Origin: Rhizobium sp. BK316
GTDB lineage: Bacteria > Pseudomonadota > Alphaproteobacteria > Rhizobiales > Rhizobiaceae
Assembly: GCF_014193695.1 (NCBI RefSeq)
Contig: NZ_JACHZR010000002.1
Span: forward strand, 868,001 to 932,000
Direction of reading: 5' to 3'
Length of the DNA stretch: 64,000 nucleotides
Below, in pieces: positions 37,719-46,587 of this stretch. The position numbers and the translations under genes were made by a program. The notes below the pieces were generated by a model, which was given only the letters and a program-made list of their open reading frames with translations, searched no databases and had not been told where the DNA came from. Within the stretch, counting starts at the first letter, position 1. Each line of letters opens with the position of its first letter.

Positions 37719-38417
37719 ATGCGCATCTCTGAAATGCAACTGACGAAACGCCAGCTTCTGGGCGGTGTCGCCACCGCAACTGCATCCATGGCGGTATACG
37801 GCACGGCGCAGGCGCAGGCAGCCGTCGAAATCCCGAAGCCGGATGGCGATGTGGATATGGCCAAGGTGATGACCCCTGGCGCGCTGCCGGAAATGGCGCT
37901 CGGCAAGACCGATGCCCCGGTCAAGATCGTCGAATATATGTCGATGACCTGCCCGCACTGCGCCCACTTCCACAACACCACCTTCGATACGATCAAGCAG
38001 AAATATATCGACACCGGCAAGGTCGAGTTCGTTCTGCGCGAATTCCCCTTCGATCCGCGCGCTGCCGCTGCCTTCATGCTCGCCCGCTGCAACCCGCAGA
38101 AGCCGGAAGAGCTCGCAACGCCCGAGCAATATTTCCCGATGGTCGCCATGCTCTTCAAGCAGCAGCAGGTCTGGGCTGCCGCCGATGATGGCCGCGCCGC
38201 GCTGCTTCAGATGTCGAAGCTCGCCGGATTTACTGAGGATAGCTTCACGAAGTGCTTGACGAACCAGAAGCTGCTGGATGAAGTGAATGCCACGCGGGAA
38301 AGGGGTTCCAAGGATTTTGGCGTCAACGCCACACCGACGTTCCTCATCAATGGCAAGCGCTATTCTGGAGACATGCCGGTTGACACCATGTCGGCCCTCA
38401 TCGACAGCCTCCTCTGA
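37719..38417 (+). CDS. DsbA-family thiol:disulfide oxidoreductase
   Basis: 232 residues. MRISEMQLTKRQLLGGVATATASMAVYGTAQA is a signal peptide (start 37719 behind ATGGGGAACCC). The active site is CPHC in EYMSMTCPHCAHFHNTTFD. The later NATPTFLINGKRYSGDMP contains the cis-Pro. It belongs to the DsbA/BdbD-like group and would make disulfides in periplasmic proteins. It is 84 bases ahead of smc, with a terminator between. Confidence 0.9.
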   Translation: MRISEMQLTKRQLLGGVATATASMAVYGTAQAQAAVEIPKPDGDVDMAKVMTPGALPEMALGKTDAPVKIVEYMSMTCPHCAHFHNTTFDTIKQKYIDTGKVEFVLREFPFDPRAAAAFMLARCNPQKPEELATPEQYFPMVAMLFKQQQVWAAADDGRAALLQMSKLAGFTEDSFTKCLTNQKLLDEVNATRERGSKDFGVNATPTFLINGKRYSGDMPVDTMSALIDSLL

Positions 38418-38436
38418 TCCGTACCGTTTTGCGAAG

Positions 38437-38470
38437 GCGGGCGACGGCGAAAGCCGTGCGCCCGCTTTTT
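38437..38470 (+). terminator. Intrinsic terminator between dsbA and smc
   Basis: GCGGGCGACGGC-GAAA-GCCGT-G-CGCCCGC with a T-run (TTTTT) follows the dsbA stop by 20 bases. smc begins 32 bases later, leaving little room for its own promoter. The hairpin may therefore reduce, rather than end, read-through to smc. Confidence 0.75.
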
Positions 38471-38501
38471 CGTTTGGTGAAGCATTTGGTGAGGCGGCGG
38501 C

Positions 38502-41500
38502 ATGAAGTTCAACAAGCTTCGCCTTGTCGGCTTCAAATCCTTCGTCGAACCGACCGAATTCATCATCGAGCGCGGCCTGACCGGCGTCGTCGGTCCGAAC
38601 GGCTGCGGCAAGTCCAATCTCGTCGAGGCCCTGCGCTGGGTCATGGGCGAGAATTCCTATAAGAACATGCGCGCGTCCGGCATGGACGACGTGATCTTCT
38701 CGGGTTCGGGAAACCGCCCGGCGCGCAACACCGCTGAAGTCGGCCTCTATCTCGATAATGGCGAGCGCACCGCACCCGCCGCCTTCAATGACAGCGATGA
38801 AATCCAGGTCACGCGTCGCATCGAGCGCGAACAGGGGTCGATCTACCGCATCAATGGCAAGGAAAGCCGGGCCAAGGACGTGCAACTTCTCTTCGCCGAC
38901 GCCTCCACCGGCGCGCGTTCTCCCTCCATGGTCGGGCAGGGCCGCATCGGCGAGCTGATCGCCGCAAAACCGCAGGCTCGCCGTCAGTTGCTGGAAGAGG
39001 CCGCCGGCATTTCCGGCCTGCATTCCCGCCGCCACGAGGCAGAGCTTCGCCTGCGCGCGGCCGAAAGCAATCTGGAGCGTCTCGACGACGTCACCTCTCA
39101 GCTCGAAAGCCAGATCGAGAGCCTGAAGCGTCAGGCCCGCCAGGCAAACCGCTTCAAGACGCTTTCCGCCGATATCCGTGCCCGCGAAGCGATGCTCTTG
39201 CATATCCGCTGGGTGCAGGCGAAGGAGGCCGAGGCCGAAGCCGACAGCGCGCTCAACCAGGCAACCGTCGTCGTCGCCGAGAAGGCGCAGATCCAGATGG
39301 ATGCGGCAAAGAACCAGGGCATCGCCGCCCTGAAGCTGCCGGAACTGCGTGAAGGCGAGGCGAAGGCTGCCGCCGCACTTCAGCGCCTGCAGATCGCCCG
39401 CAGCCAGCTCGAGGAAGATGCCAACCGCATCCTGCGCCGCCGCGACGAACTTACCCGTCGTCTGACGCAGCTTGCCGAAGACATCAGGCGTGAGGAGCGG
39501 CTTGTCGCCGATAATGCCACGATCCTCGCAAGGCTTGATGCCGAAGAGGCCGATATCGCCGAAATCCTGGCCGATTCCGGCCGTTATGCCGAGGAGACGC
39601 GGCAGGCTTTCGAGGAGGCTGCCGCCAAGCTTGCCGACAGCGAGCGCATCTTCACCACCCTGACGGCAGACCGCGCCGAAGCCGCCGCCGGCCGCAATCA
39701 GCTTGAACGCGCCATCCGCGACCTCTCCGACCGCAAGCTGCGCCTCGAACGTCAGATGGAAGAGGCCAACCGTGAGCTCGCCGGCATCGAGCAGAAGATC
39801 GCGACACTGCCGGATCCGGACGAAAAGCGCGCCATGGTCGATGCCGGCGAGATTGCCGTCGCGGAGGCTGAGGCGGTGATCCAGTCTGTCGAACAGGCGC
39901 TTGCTAAAGCGCGCGAGACCGAGGCGCTCTCCCGCGCCCCGCTTGAGCAGGCGCGCAGCAAGCTCAACGCGCTGGAAACGGAAGCCCGTACCATCCAGCG
40001 CATGCTGGCCAGCGCCGCGGCAGGGGAATTCCCGCCGGTTGCCGAGGAGTTGAAGGTCGATCGTGGTTTCGAGACGGCGCTCGGTGCCGCTCTCGGAGAC
40101 GATCTCGAATCCCCGCTCGATCCGAATGCACCTGCCTACTGGTCGGAAAACGGCGACGGTGTCGGCGATCCGACCCTTCCTGCCGGCGCCGATCCGTTGC
40201 TGAACCATGTCCGCCCACCTGCCGCTCTGATCCGCCGCCTGCGCCAGATCGGTCTGGTCACTGCCGCTGACGCACCGCGTCTGGTGAAGGAGCTCAAGGC
40301 CGGCCAACGGCTGGTCACCAGGGAAGGGGCGGTCTATCGCTGGGATGGCCATGTCACTGGCGCGGATGCGCCGAGTGCGGCAGCACTCCGTCTTGCCCAG
40401 AAGAACCGCCTCGCCGAGCTGGAAGGCGAGGCTGAGCTTGCCCGCGATGTCCTCGCTGAAGCCGAAGAACAACTCGCCGCCGCTGCTGAAACCATCCGCG
40501 GCGAAGAGCGCCGGCTTGCTGACGCCCGTGATATGAGCCGCCTGTCCGCCCGCCATCTGGCTGAAGCGCGGGAAGCGCTTGCCGCTGCCGAGCGCGCTTC
40601 CGGTGATCTCATTCGCCGCCGCGATGTCATTGCCGAAGCTGTCAGCCAGTTGCAGGCCCAGCTTGAGGATATCGCCGTTCAGGAAGAAAATGCCCGTATC
40701 GAACTCGAAGACGCGCCGGATCTGACTGCGCTCGATGAACGGCTGCGCTTCCAGCAGGCCGAGGTCGCGACGGATCGCGGCGCCCTTGCCGAAGCCCGCG
40801 CCCGCCACGAGAGCCTCAACCGGGAGAATGACGCCCGCCAGCGCCGCATCGTCGCCATCGGCCAGGAGCGCGAGACATGGCGCCAGCGCGCTGCCAGCGC
40901 CGAGGACCACATCGCCACGCTCCGCGAGCGCGAAGAAGAGGCGCGTGAAGAGGCCGCCGAACTGGAAATGGCGCCGGACGAATTCGACGACAAGCGCCGC
41001 GCGCTGCTGACGGAGCTGCAGAAGGCCGAGGAAGCCCGTCGCCATGCTGCCGATCTCTTGGCCCAGGCCGAACTGCTGCAGCGCGATGCCGACCACAAGG
41101 CGGCGACGGCACTTTCCGAACTCGCCGAAAGCCGCGAGCGCCGCGGCCGCGCCGAGGAACGCCTCGTCTCCGCTCGCGAGAAGCGGCAGGAGAGCGAGCA
41201 GCGCATTCGCGAGGCGCTGAGCGTGGCTCCGCATGAGGCGCTGCGCCTTGCCGGCCGGCCGGGGCTGCAGAGCCTGCCCGATCCGCATGAGGTCGAGCGC
41301 GAGGTCGAGCGGCTGCGGATCGAGCGCGAGCGTCTCGGCGCCGTCAACCTGCGGGCAGAGGAGGAGCAGAAGGAGCTCAGCGAGAAGCTGGAGACGCTCG
41401 TCAAGGAACGCGACGACGTCATCGACGCTATCCGCAAGCTGCGCGGCGCAATCCAGAGCCTGAACCGCGAGGGTCGCGAACGCCTGATCGCCGCCTTCGA

Positions 41501-41960
41501 TGTCGTCAATGCGCAGTTCCAGCGCCTCTTCACTCACCTCTTCGGCGGCGGCACGGCGGAATTGCAGCTCATCGAATCAGACGATCCGCTGGAAGCTGGC
41601 CTCGAAATCCTCGCCCGCCCGCCGGGCAAGAAGCCGCAGACCATGACGCTGCTGTCGGGTGGCGAACAGGCGCTGACGGCGATGGCGCTGATCTTTGCCG
41701 TCTTTCTCACCAATCCTGCGCCGATCTGCGTGCTGGATGAAGTGGACGCCCCGCTCGACGACCATAATGTCGAGCGTTACTGCAATCTGATGGATGAGAT
41801 GGCAGCGTCTACGGAGACGCGATTCGTCATCATTACCCACAATCCCATCACCATGGCCCGTATGAATCGCCTCTTTGGCGTCACAATGGCCGAGCAGGGT
41901 GTTTCCCAGCTTGTTTCGGTCGATTTGCAGACCGCAGAGCGTCTGCGCGAGACGGCGTGA
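38502..41960 (+). CDS. smc: Chromosome segregation protein SMC
   Basis: 1152-residue condensin ATPase. Walker A: GVVGPNGCGKSNLVEALRWVMGE at residues 29-51. Two long coiled-coil arms (about 170-500 and 650-1000) flank a hinge near 500-640 (HVRPPAALIRRLRQIGLVTAADAP and neighbouring). ABC signature LSGGEQAL at about 1051, followed by ICVLDEVDAPLDD (Walker B). SMC with ScpAB compacts and segregates the chromosome. GAGGCGGCGGC precedes the ATG. Length is normal for alphaproteobacteria. A long ORF on the other strand here is a codon-bias shadow. Confidence 0.97.
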   Translation: MKFNKLRLVGFKSFVEPTEFIIERGLTGVVGPNGCGKSNLVEALRWVMGENSYKNMRASGMDDVIFSGSGNRPARNTAEVGLYLDNGERTAPAAFNDSDEIQVTRRIEREQGSIYRINGKESRAKDVQLLFADASTGARSPSMVGQGRIGELIAAKPQARRQLLEEAAGISGLHSRRHEAELRLRAAESNLERLDDVTSQLESQIESLKRQARQANRFKTLSADIRAREAMLLHIRWVQAKEAEAEADSALNQATVVVAEKAQIQMDAAKNQGIAALKLPELREGEAKAAAALQRLQIARSQLEEDANRILRRRDELTRRLTQLAEDIRREERLVADNATILARLDAEEADIAEILADSGRYAEETRQAFEEAAAKLADSERIFTTLTADRAEAAAGRNQLERAIRDLSDRKLRLERQMEEANRELAGIEQKIATLPDPDEKRAMVDAGEIAVAEAEAVIQSVEQALAKARETEALSRAPLEQARSKLNALETEARTIQRMLASAAAGEFPPVAEELKVDRGFETALGAALGDDLESPLDPNAPAYWSENGDGVGDPTLPAGADPLLNHVRPPAALIRRLRQIGLVTAADAPRLVKELKAGQRLVTREGAVYRWDGHVTGADAPSAAALRLAQKNRLAELEGEAELARDVLAEAEEQLAAAAETIRGEERRLADARDMSRLSARHLAEAREALAAAERASGDLIRRRDVIAEAVSQLQAQLEDIAVQEENARIELEDAPDLTALDERLRFQQAEVATDRGALAEARARHESLNRENDARQRRIVAIGQERETWRQRAASAEDHIATLREREEEAREEAAELEMAPDEFDDKRRALLTELQKAEEARRHAADLLAQAELLQRDADHKAATALSELAESRERRGRAEERLVSAREKRQESEQRIREALSVAPHEALRLAGRPGLQSLPDPHEVEREVERLRIERERLGAVNLRAEEEQKELSEKLETLVKERDDVIDAIRKLRGAIQSLNREGRERLIAAFDVVNAQFQRLFTHLFGGGTAELQLIESDDPLEAGLEILARPPGKKPQTMTLLSGGEQALTAMALIFAVFLTNPAPICVLDEVDAPLDDHNVERYCNLMDEMAASTETRFVIITHNPITMARMNRLFGVTMAEQGVSQLVSVDLQTAERLRETA

Positions 41961-42003
41961 GGCGGCATTTTAATTAAAGACCAAAAAAGGTCACCTTCAC
42001 ATC

Positions 42004-42030
42004 GGGTACGTACCCCATTTGGGTGATGCT
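42004..42030 (+). other. Overlapping palindromes downstream of smc
   Basis: GGGTAC-GTACCC (42004-42015) is a perfect 12-base palindrome. ACCCCATTTGGGT (42012-42024) can form a second, competing hairpin using the same CCC. No T-run follows. They may be part of the smc 3' end or an RNA switch, but no partner is visible. Confidence 0.4.
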
Positions 42031-42089
42031 CTTTTGCGCGTATTGCATTAGAAGTTGTTTTATCGCAACCGTGTCATTGCGGATAAGTA

Positions 42090-42248
42090 GCAATCGGTCG
42101 TTGCGTTCAGTGGAATTTGCAATGCAGTCTTCGGGCGGGGTGGGGACCGAAGGCCGCCAGGCATAAGTGGACCCCCCGTCCGGTTTTCCTGGCCGGACGG
42201 AAACAAGGCTTTGCGGGACCGTTGTTGCAGTCCCGCAAAGCTTTTTTT
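42090..42248 (+). ncRNA. Candidate small RNA or structured leader between smc and ppdK
   Basis: No gene fits 41961-42388. The segment ends in a strong intrinsic terminator (42208-42248), preceded by a second GC-rich hairpin (CCGTCCGG / CCGGACGG, 42176-42200) and a C-run (GGACCCCCC) that could act as an anti-Shine-Dalgarno seed. This resembles trans-encoded rhizobial sRNAs, though I cannot assign an Rfam family. The 5' end is not determined; 42090 is a guess. Confidence 0.4.
42208..42248 (+). terminator. Strong intrinsic terminator upstream of ppdK
   Basis: A 12-base-pair stem (GCTTTGCGGGAC / GTCCCGCAAAGC), ten-base loop and seven T residues. Lying 428 bases past smc but 140 bases before ppdK, it most likely ends a short transcript made in between. 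Confidence 0.88.
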
Positions 42249-42388
42249 ATGCGCCTCACGATTTTCAATCGTTTGATTCTGTATACCCTTAGGGATTTAT
42301 TGTGCGGCGCAACATTTCGCCGCAATTGTCGATTTTCATTTCAACACCAAGGGATTAAGCTGGTCCCCGAAATGGTGTTGGGGGGAAG

Positions 42389-45055
42389 ATGACCAAGTGG
42401 GTCTATACGTTCGGCAACGGGCAGGCTGAAGGCCGGGCGCGAGATAGGGAGATTCTTGGCGGCAAGGGCGCCAATCTCGCCGAAATGTGCAGCCTCGGTT
42501 TGCCGGTTCCTCCCGGCCTCACTATCGTCAGCGAAGCCTGCAACACCTATTACAAGAACGGCCGCAAGATCGATCCGGCATTGAAGGAGCAGGTGCTTGC
42601 GGGCATTGCCGGCATCGAGCAGACAACCGGCCGCCGTTTCGGTGCGGGCAACCAGCCGCTTTTGCTCTCCGTTCGCTCTGGTGCCCGTGTTTCCATGCCG
42701 GGCATGATGGATACGGTGCTCAATCTCGGCCTGAATGACGAGACGGTGCAGGCGCTCGGCCATGATGCCGGTGACGCGCGCTTCGCCTGGGACAGCTATC
42801 GCCGCTTCATCCAGATGTATGCCGATGTCGTCATGGGTCTCGGCAACGATCTCTTCGAGGAAATTCTCGAGGATGAGAAGGCACGCCTTGGCCATGAATT
42901 CGATACCGAGCTCAGCGCGACTGAATGGCAGCACGTCGTTTCGCTCTACAAGGCGCTGATAGAGGAAGAGCTGGACGAGTCTTTTCCGCAGGATCCGGCA
43001 ATACAGCTCTGGGGCGCTGTCGGTGCGGTGTTTGCAAGTTGGATGAGCGCACGCGCCGTCACCTATCGCCAGCTTCACAATATCCCGGAAGCCTGGGGCA
43101 CGGCGGTCAATATCCAGGCCATGGTCTTCGGCAATCTCGGCAATGCGTCAGCGACAGGTGTTGCCTTCACCCGCAATCCCTCGACCGGAGAGAAGATCCT
43201 CTACGGCGAGTTCCTTGTGAATGCGCAGGGCGAAGACGTGGTGGCCGGCATCCGCACGCCGCAGAGCATCACTGAGGAGGGGCGTATCGCCTCAGGCTCC
43301 GAGAAGCCTTCGATGGAAAAGCTGATGCCGGAGGCCTTCAAGGAGTTCGGCAGCATCTGCGCCGAGCTCGAATCTCACTACCGGGACATGCAGGATATCG
43401 AATTCACCATCGAGCGCGGCAAGCTCTGGATGCTGCAGACGCGCTCCGGCAAGCGTTCGACGCGCGCGGCGATGAGGATCGCCGTCGACATGGTGGACGA
43501 AGGCGTGATCACCGAGGATGAGGCCGTCCTGCGTATCGAGCCCTCGACACTCGACCAACTCCTGCATCCGACCATCGATCCGCGCGTCAGCCGCCAGGTG
43601 ATCGGTTCCGGCTTGCCGGCTTCGCCCGGGGCGGCAACCGGCGAGATCGTCTTCACGGCGGAAGAGGCGGTCGAGGCGGAGGCCGAAGGACGCAAGGTCA
43701 TTCTGCTGCGCGTCGAGACGAGCCCCGAAGACATTCACGGCATGCATGCGGCGGAAGGCATCCTGACGACGCGTGGTGGCATGACCAGCCATGCGGCCGT
43801 CGTTGCCCGCGGCATGGGTATCCCTTGCGTCGTCGGCGCCGGCACCATGCGCATCGACGCCCGCAACGAAAGGCTGATCGGTATCGGCGTGACGCTGAAG
43901 AGGGGCGATATCATCACCATCGACGGTTCCGCCGGCCAGGTGCTGAAGGGCGAAGTGCCGATGATCCAGCCGGAACTGTCGGGCGATTTCGGCCGCATCA
44001 TGGGCTGGGCAGACCGCGCCCGCCGCATGACCGTGCGCACCAATGCCGACACGCCGGCGGATGCCCGCGCGGCGCGCTCCTTCGGCGCCGAGGGCATCGG
44101 GCTTTGCCGCACCGAGCATATGTTCTTCGAGGGTGAGCGCATCCATGTCATGCGCGAGATGATCCTGGCTGAGGACGAGAAGGGCAGGCGGGGCGCTCTC
44201 GACAAGCTTCTGCCCATGCAGCGGAGCGATTTCACCGGCCTGTTCACCGTCATGCACGGCCTGCCGGTGACGATCCGCCTGCTCGATCCGCCGCTGCACG
44301 AATTCCTGCCGAAGAGCGATGAGGAGATTGCCGAGGTCGCCTATGCAATGGGCATGGAACCCACGGCGCTGCGCCAGCGCGTCGATGCGCTGCATGAGTT
44401 CAATCCGATGCTCGGGCATCGCGGTTGCCGCCTTGCCATCTCCTATCCCGAAATCGTCGAGATGCAGGCCCGTGCCATCTTCGAGGCAGCCGTCGCCGCG
44501 GCACAGGAAACCGGTGCCGCCGTCGTTCCCGAAATCATGGTGCCGCTCGTCGGCCTGCGTTCCGAGCTCGATTACGTCAAGGCGAAGATCGATGCCGTGG
44601 CGCAGGATGTCATGTCGGAGGCCAGGATGCGGATCGACTATCTCGTCGGTACGATGATCGAGCTGCCACGCGCCGCACTGCGCGCCCATGTCATTGCGGA
44701 AGCGGCCGAATTCTTTTCCTTCGGCACCAACGACCTGACGCAGACCACCTTCGGCATTTCACGTGACGATGCCTCGGCCTTCATCCCGACCTATCAGCGT
44801 AAGGGCATCATCGAGCACGATCCCTTTATCTCGCTGGATTTCGATGGAGTTGGCGAACTCATTCGCATCGCCGCAGAGCGCGGCCGGCGCACGCGCAACG
44901 ACATGAAGCTCGGCATCTGCGGCGAACATGGCGGCGATCCCGCCTCGATCCATTTCTGCGAGACGATCGGCCTCGACTATGTCTCCTGCTCGCCCTTCCG
45001 CGTACCGATCGCCCGACTTGCGGCGGCCCAGGCGGTGATCTCAGGCGCTCAGTGA
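42389..45055 (+). CDS. ppdK: Pyruvate, phosphate dikinase
   Basis: 888-residue PPDK interconverting pyruvate + ATP + Pi and PEP + AMP + PPi. ATP-grasp domain: ILGGKGANLAEMCSLGLPVPPGLTI and GEFLVNAQGEDVVAGIRTPQ; phospho-His swivel: GGMTSHAAVVARGMGIPCVVG, with catalytic His; PEP-binding TIM barrel: GLCRTEHMFFE, FNPMLGHRGCRLAISYPE and CGEHGGDP. A GGGGGGAAG ribosome site precedes the ATG. It supports gluconeogenesis in rhizobia. Its end overlaps the convergent lipoprotein by seven bases. The 5' leader has a GCGGCG/CGCCGC hairpin at 42304-42323. Confidence 0.97.
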   Translation: MTKWVYTFGNGQAEGRARDREILGGKGANLAEMCSLGLPVPPGLTIVSEACNTYYKNGRKIDPALKEQVLAGIAGIEQTTGRRFGAGNQPLLLSVRSGARVSMPGMMDTVLNLGLNDETVQALGHDAGDARFAWDSYRRFIQMYADVVMGLGNDLFEEILEDEKARLGHEFDTELSATEWQHVVSLYKALIEEELDESFPQDPAIQLWGAVGAVFASWMSARAVTYRQLHNIPEAWGTAVNIQAMVFGNLGNASATGVAFTRNPSTGEKILYGEFLVNAQGEDVVAGIRTPQSITEEGRIASGSEKPSMEKLMPEAFKEFGSICAELESHYRDMQDIEFTIERGKLWMLQTRSGKRSTRAAMRIAVDMVDEGVITEDEAVLRIEPSTLDQLLHPTIDPRVSRQVIGSGLPASPGAATGEIVFTAEEAVEAEAEGRKVILLRVETSPEDIHGMHAAEGILTTRGGMTSHAAVVARGMGIPCVVGAGTMRIDARNERLIGIGVTLKRGDIITIDGSAGQVLKGEVPMIQPELSGDFGRIMGWADRARRMTVRTNADTPADARAARSFGAEGIGLCRTEHMFFEGERIHVMREMILAEDEKGRRGALDKLLPMQRSDFTGLFTVMHGLPVTIRLLDPPLHEFLPKSDEEIAEVAYAMGMEPTALRQRVDALHEFNPMLGHRGCRLAISYPEIVEMQARAIFEAAVAAAQETGAAVVPEIMVPLVGLRSELDYVKAKIDAVAQDVMSEARMRIDYLVGTMIELPRAALRAHVIAEAAEFFSFGTNDLTQTTFGISRDDASAFIPTYQRKGIIEHDPFISLDFDGVGELIRIAAERGRRTRNDMKLGICGEHGGDPASIHFCETIGLDYVSCSPFRVPIARLAAAQAVISGAQ

Positions 45056-45324
45056 CGATAGCGGTAATAGCGCGGATAGACGTAGGGGCCGTTCAGATTA
45101 TAGGCCATGTCGGCCATCACCCAGTCGCTGTCGTAGCGGGCCTGGGCGCGGCGGTCGAGATCGATGCGCTGCAGGCAATTGGCAAAACCGTCCGTACCGC
45201 GTTTGAAGCCGTAGCCGAGACAGGTCTGCTCGTCACGAGCCCGGCGCTCCTCGGGCGTCAGGGTCTGGCAGGCGGCAAGCCCGACGGCCAGAACGGCAAG
45301 AAGCGGCAGAACATATGGGCGCAT
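45049..45324 (-). CDS. Small putative lipoprotein
   Basis: 91 residues. MRPYVLPLLAVLAVGLAACQTLTPEERRARDEQTC has a lipoprotein signal with lipobox LAAC. The mature part is short, with one more cysteine pair and a C-terminal Tyr-rich tail (NGPYVYPRYYRYRH). The function is unknown; small outer-membrane lipoproteins with this layout recur in Rhizobiaceae. The last codons overlap the end of ppdK on the other strand. Confidence 0.75.
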   Translation of the reverse strand: MRPYVLPLLAVLAVGLAACQTLTPEERRARDEQTCLGYGFKRGTDGFANCLQRIDLDRRAQARYDSDWVMADMAYNLNGPYVYPRYYRYRH

Positions 45325-45415
45325 CGGTCTATTCCTTGGAGCATCAACGTCCGACCAGGAAAATCCATCTCCCAGGCGCCGTCAACCTGCCAGGCTCATC
45401 AACCTGACTGTGATA

Positions 45416-45613
45416 TCAGGCCGCGCCCGCAGGGTCGCCAATCGGCAGCAGCGCCGGGTCAAGCGGCTTGCCTTCCGGGTTCTTCGTGTCGCTCGGGTCC
45501 TGTACTGGCGGCAGCGGCGGTTTTTCCCGAATGCGGTCGGGAATGCCTGGGGTCGGCTGCGGGCCAAGCGGCGTCTCTTCGCCGGGAGTGGGAATCGGAT
45601 CTTTGTTCGGCAT
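45416..45613 (-). CDS. Small Pro-rich hypothetical protein
   Basis: 65 residues: MPNKDPIPTPGEETPLGPQPTPGIPDRIREKPPLPPV and so on, rich in Pro, Gly, Asp, with no membrane segment and likely disordered. AAGGAGG stands six bases before the ATG, the best reason to call it a real gene. No family is recognised. It is divergent from the zinc-ribbon gene at 45723. Confidence 0.6.
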   Translation of the reverse strand: MPNKDPIPTPGEETPLGPQPTPGIPDRIREKPPLPPVQDPSDTKNPEGKPLDPALLPIGDPAGAA

Positions 45614-45722
45614 GATTCGCCTCCTTCATCGAGGAAGGAACGACAGGATGCATGCTTGGTTCCACTTTCCCCGCCATGCGTTCCTATGTAAGAGCAAAGA
45701 CAGCAGCACTGGAAAGAGCACC

Positions 45723-45968
45723 ATGGCGATCCGCGATCGATTTTCGAAGAAACTTACCTGCCCGCAATGCGGCAATAGTGGCTTTGCCGAAGCCTCCGAG
45801 ATCGACGACGCCAAGCGCAAAACCCCCGACTTCAAGGTGGATCAGCTGCCGCGCGGTTTCTTCGTGCAGCGCCCCTCGGTCCATCAGGAAAGCTTCATGC
45901 TGAAATGCGAATGCGGCCGCAAGTTTCCCTTCCGCTCGCTGGCGGAAGCCGCAGCCGGCCGCGACTGA
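45723..45968 (+). CDS. Small zinc-ribbon-like protein
   Basis: 81 residues. LTCPQCGNSGFAEASEIDDAKR and MLKCECGRKFPF supply two cysteine pairs spaced as in a zinc ribbon. The start at 45723 (MAIRDRFSKK) follows GAAAGAGCACC. The function is unknown; such proteins may aid nucleic-acid or protein binding. Confidence 0.65.
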   Translation: MAIRDRFSKKLTCPQCGNSGFAEASEIDDAKRKTPDFKVDQLPRGFFVQRPSVHQESFMLKCECGRKFPFRSLAEAAAGRD

Positions 45969-45972
45969 TGCT

Positions 45973-46362
45973 CTAAATCCGCTCCAGCACTTCGATGAAG
46001 GCATCGGCGAAACGCACAAGATGCTCGGTATTTTCATCGGGCGCCTGCATGCGGATTTCCGTGCCATTCTGATCGAGCAGGGCAAGAACCACACGCATCT
46101 TCTTGTCCGACGTCGGGATGCGCAGCACGGCAATGCGCCGGCAATCCTCGACAAGACCTGCCGCCGGCAGGTCGAAGAGAAATTCGCCGCGCGTTTCAGT
46201 CGCTGCCTTGCGCACCGCCTCGCAGAAGCCGGCCTCGCCGCCAGCATAACCTTCCAGTGAAAGTTCGAGTTCGAGAAGTTCCAGCGGCAGCAGCGGCTCG
46301 GCGCGGTCAATGCCGCCAAGCGAGGAAGCCTGCTGCCTTTCCATCGTCTGGGATGAGATCAT
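45973..46362 (-). CDS. Hypothetical protein
   Basis: 129 residues from 46362 (MISSQTMERQQASSLGG), with GGAGAG eight bases upstream. The protein is soluble and alpha/beta in style: LELLELELSLEGYAGGEAGFCEAVRKAA, FLFDLPAAGLVEDCRRIAVLRIPTSDKKMRVVLALLDQNGTEIRM. No family is recognised. It is convergent with the zinc-ribbon gene, four bases from its stop. Confidence 0.62.
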   Translation of the reverse strand: MISSQTMERQQASSLGGIDRAEPLLPLELLELELSLEGYAGGEAGFCEAVRKAATETRGEFLFDLPAAGLVEDCRRIAVLRIPTSDKKMRVVLALLDQNGTEIRMQAPDENTEHLVRFADAFIEVLERI

Positions 46363-46587
46363 CTGTCTCTCCTGTTTCGTGGGAAATACATGAGACCCCG
46401 GCAGAATGGCCTTTTTACGGCATATCAGCAATGGCTTATGTAGATCGTGTGCTCTTTGATTTGGCCTTTGAAGTGGATTGCTTCGGCAATCCTCAGACAA
46501 GAGTTTCAATTTAGACGAATCTTGCACTAGAAAAGTTGATGGCGGCAGGTGCATTCAAAAGCTGCCGCCGACCAACCGGTAAATTTA

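Noticed and set aside
37689-41537. 1282-residue open frame opposite smc and dsbA
   Set aside because: It is the complementary strand of smc (intact Walker A, signature motif and length). High GC and codon bias leave antisense frames open. No ribosome site or domain is visible.
42090-42248. SRP (4.5S) RNA or 6S RNA
   Set aside because: The GGAAGCAGC apical loop of SRP RNA is missing, and no 6S-like central bubble could be drawn.
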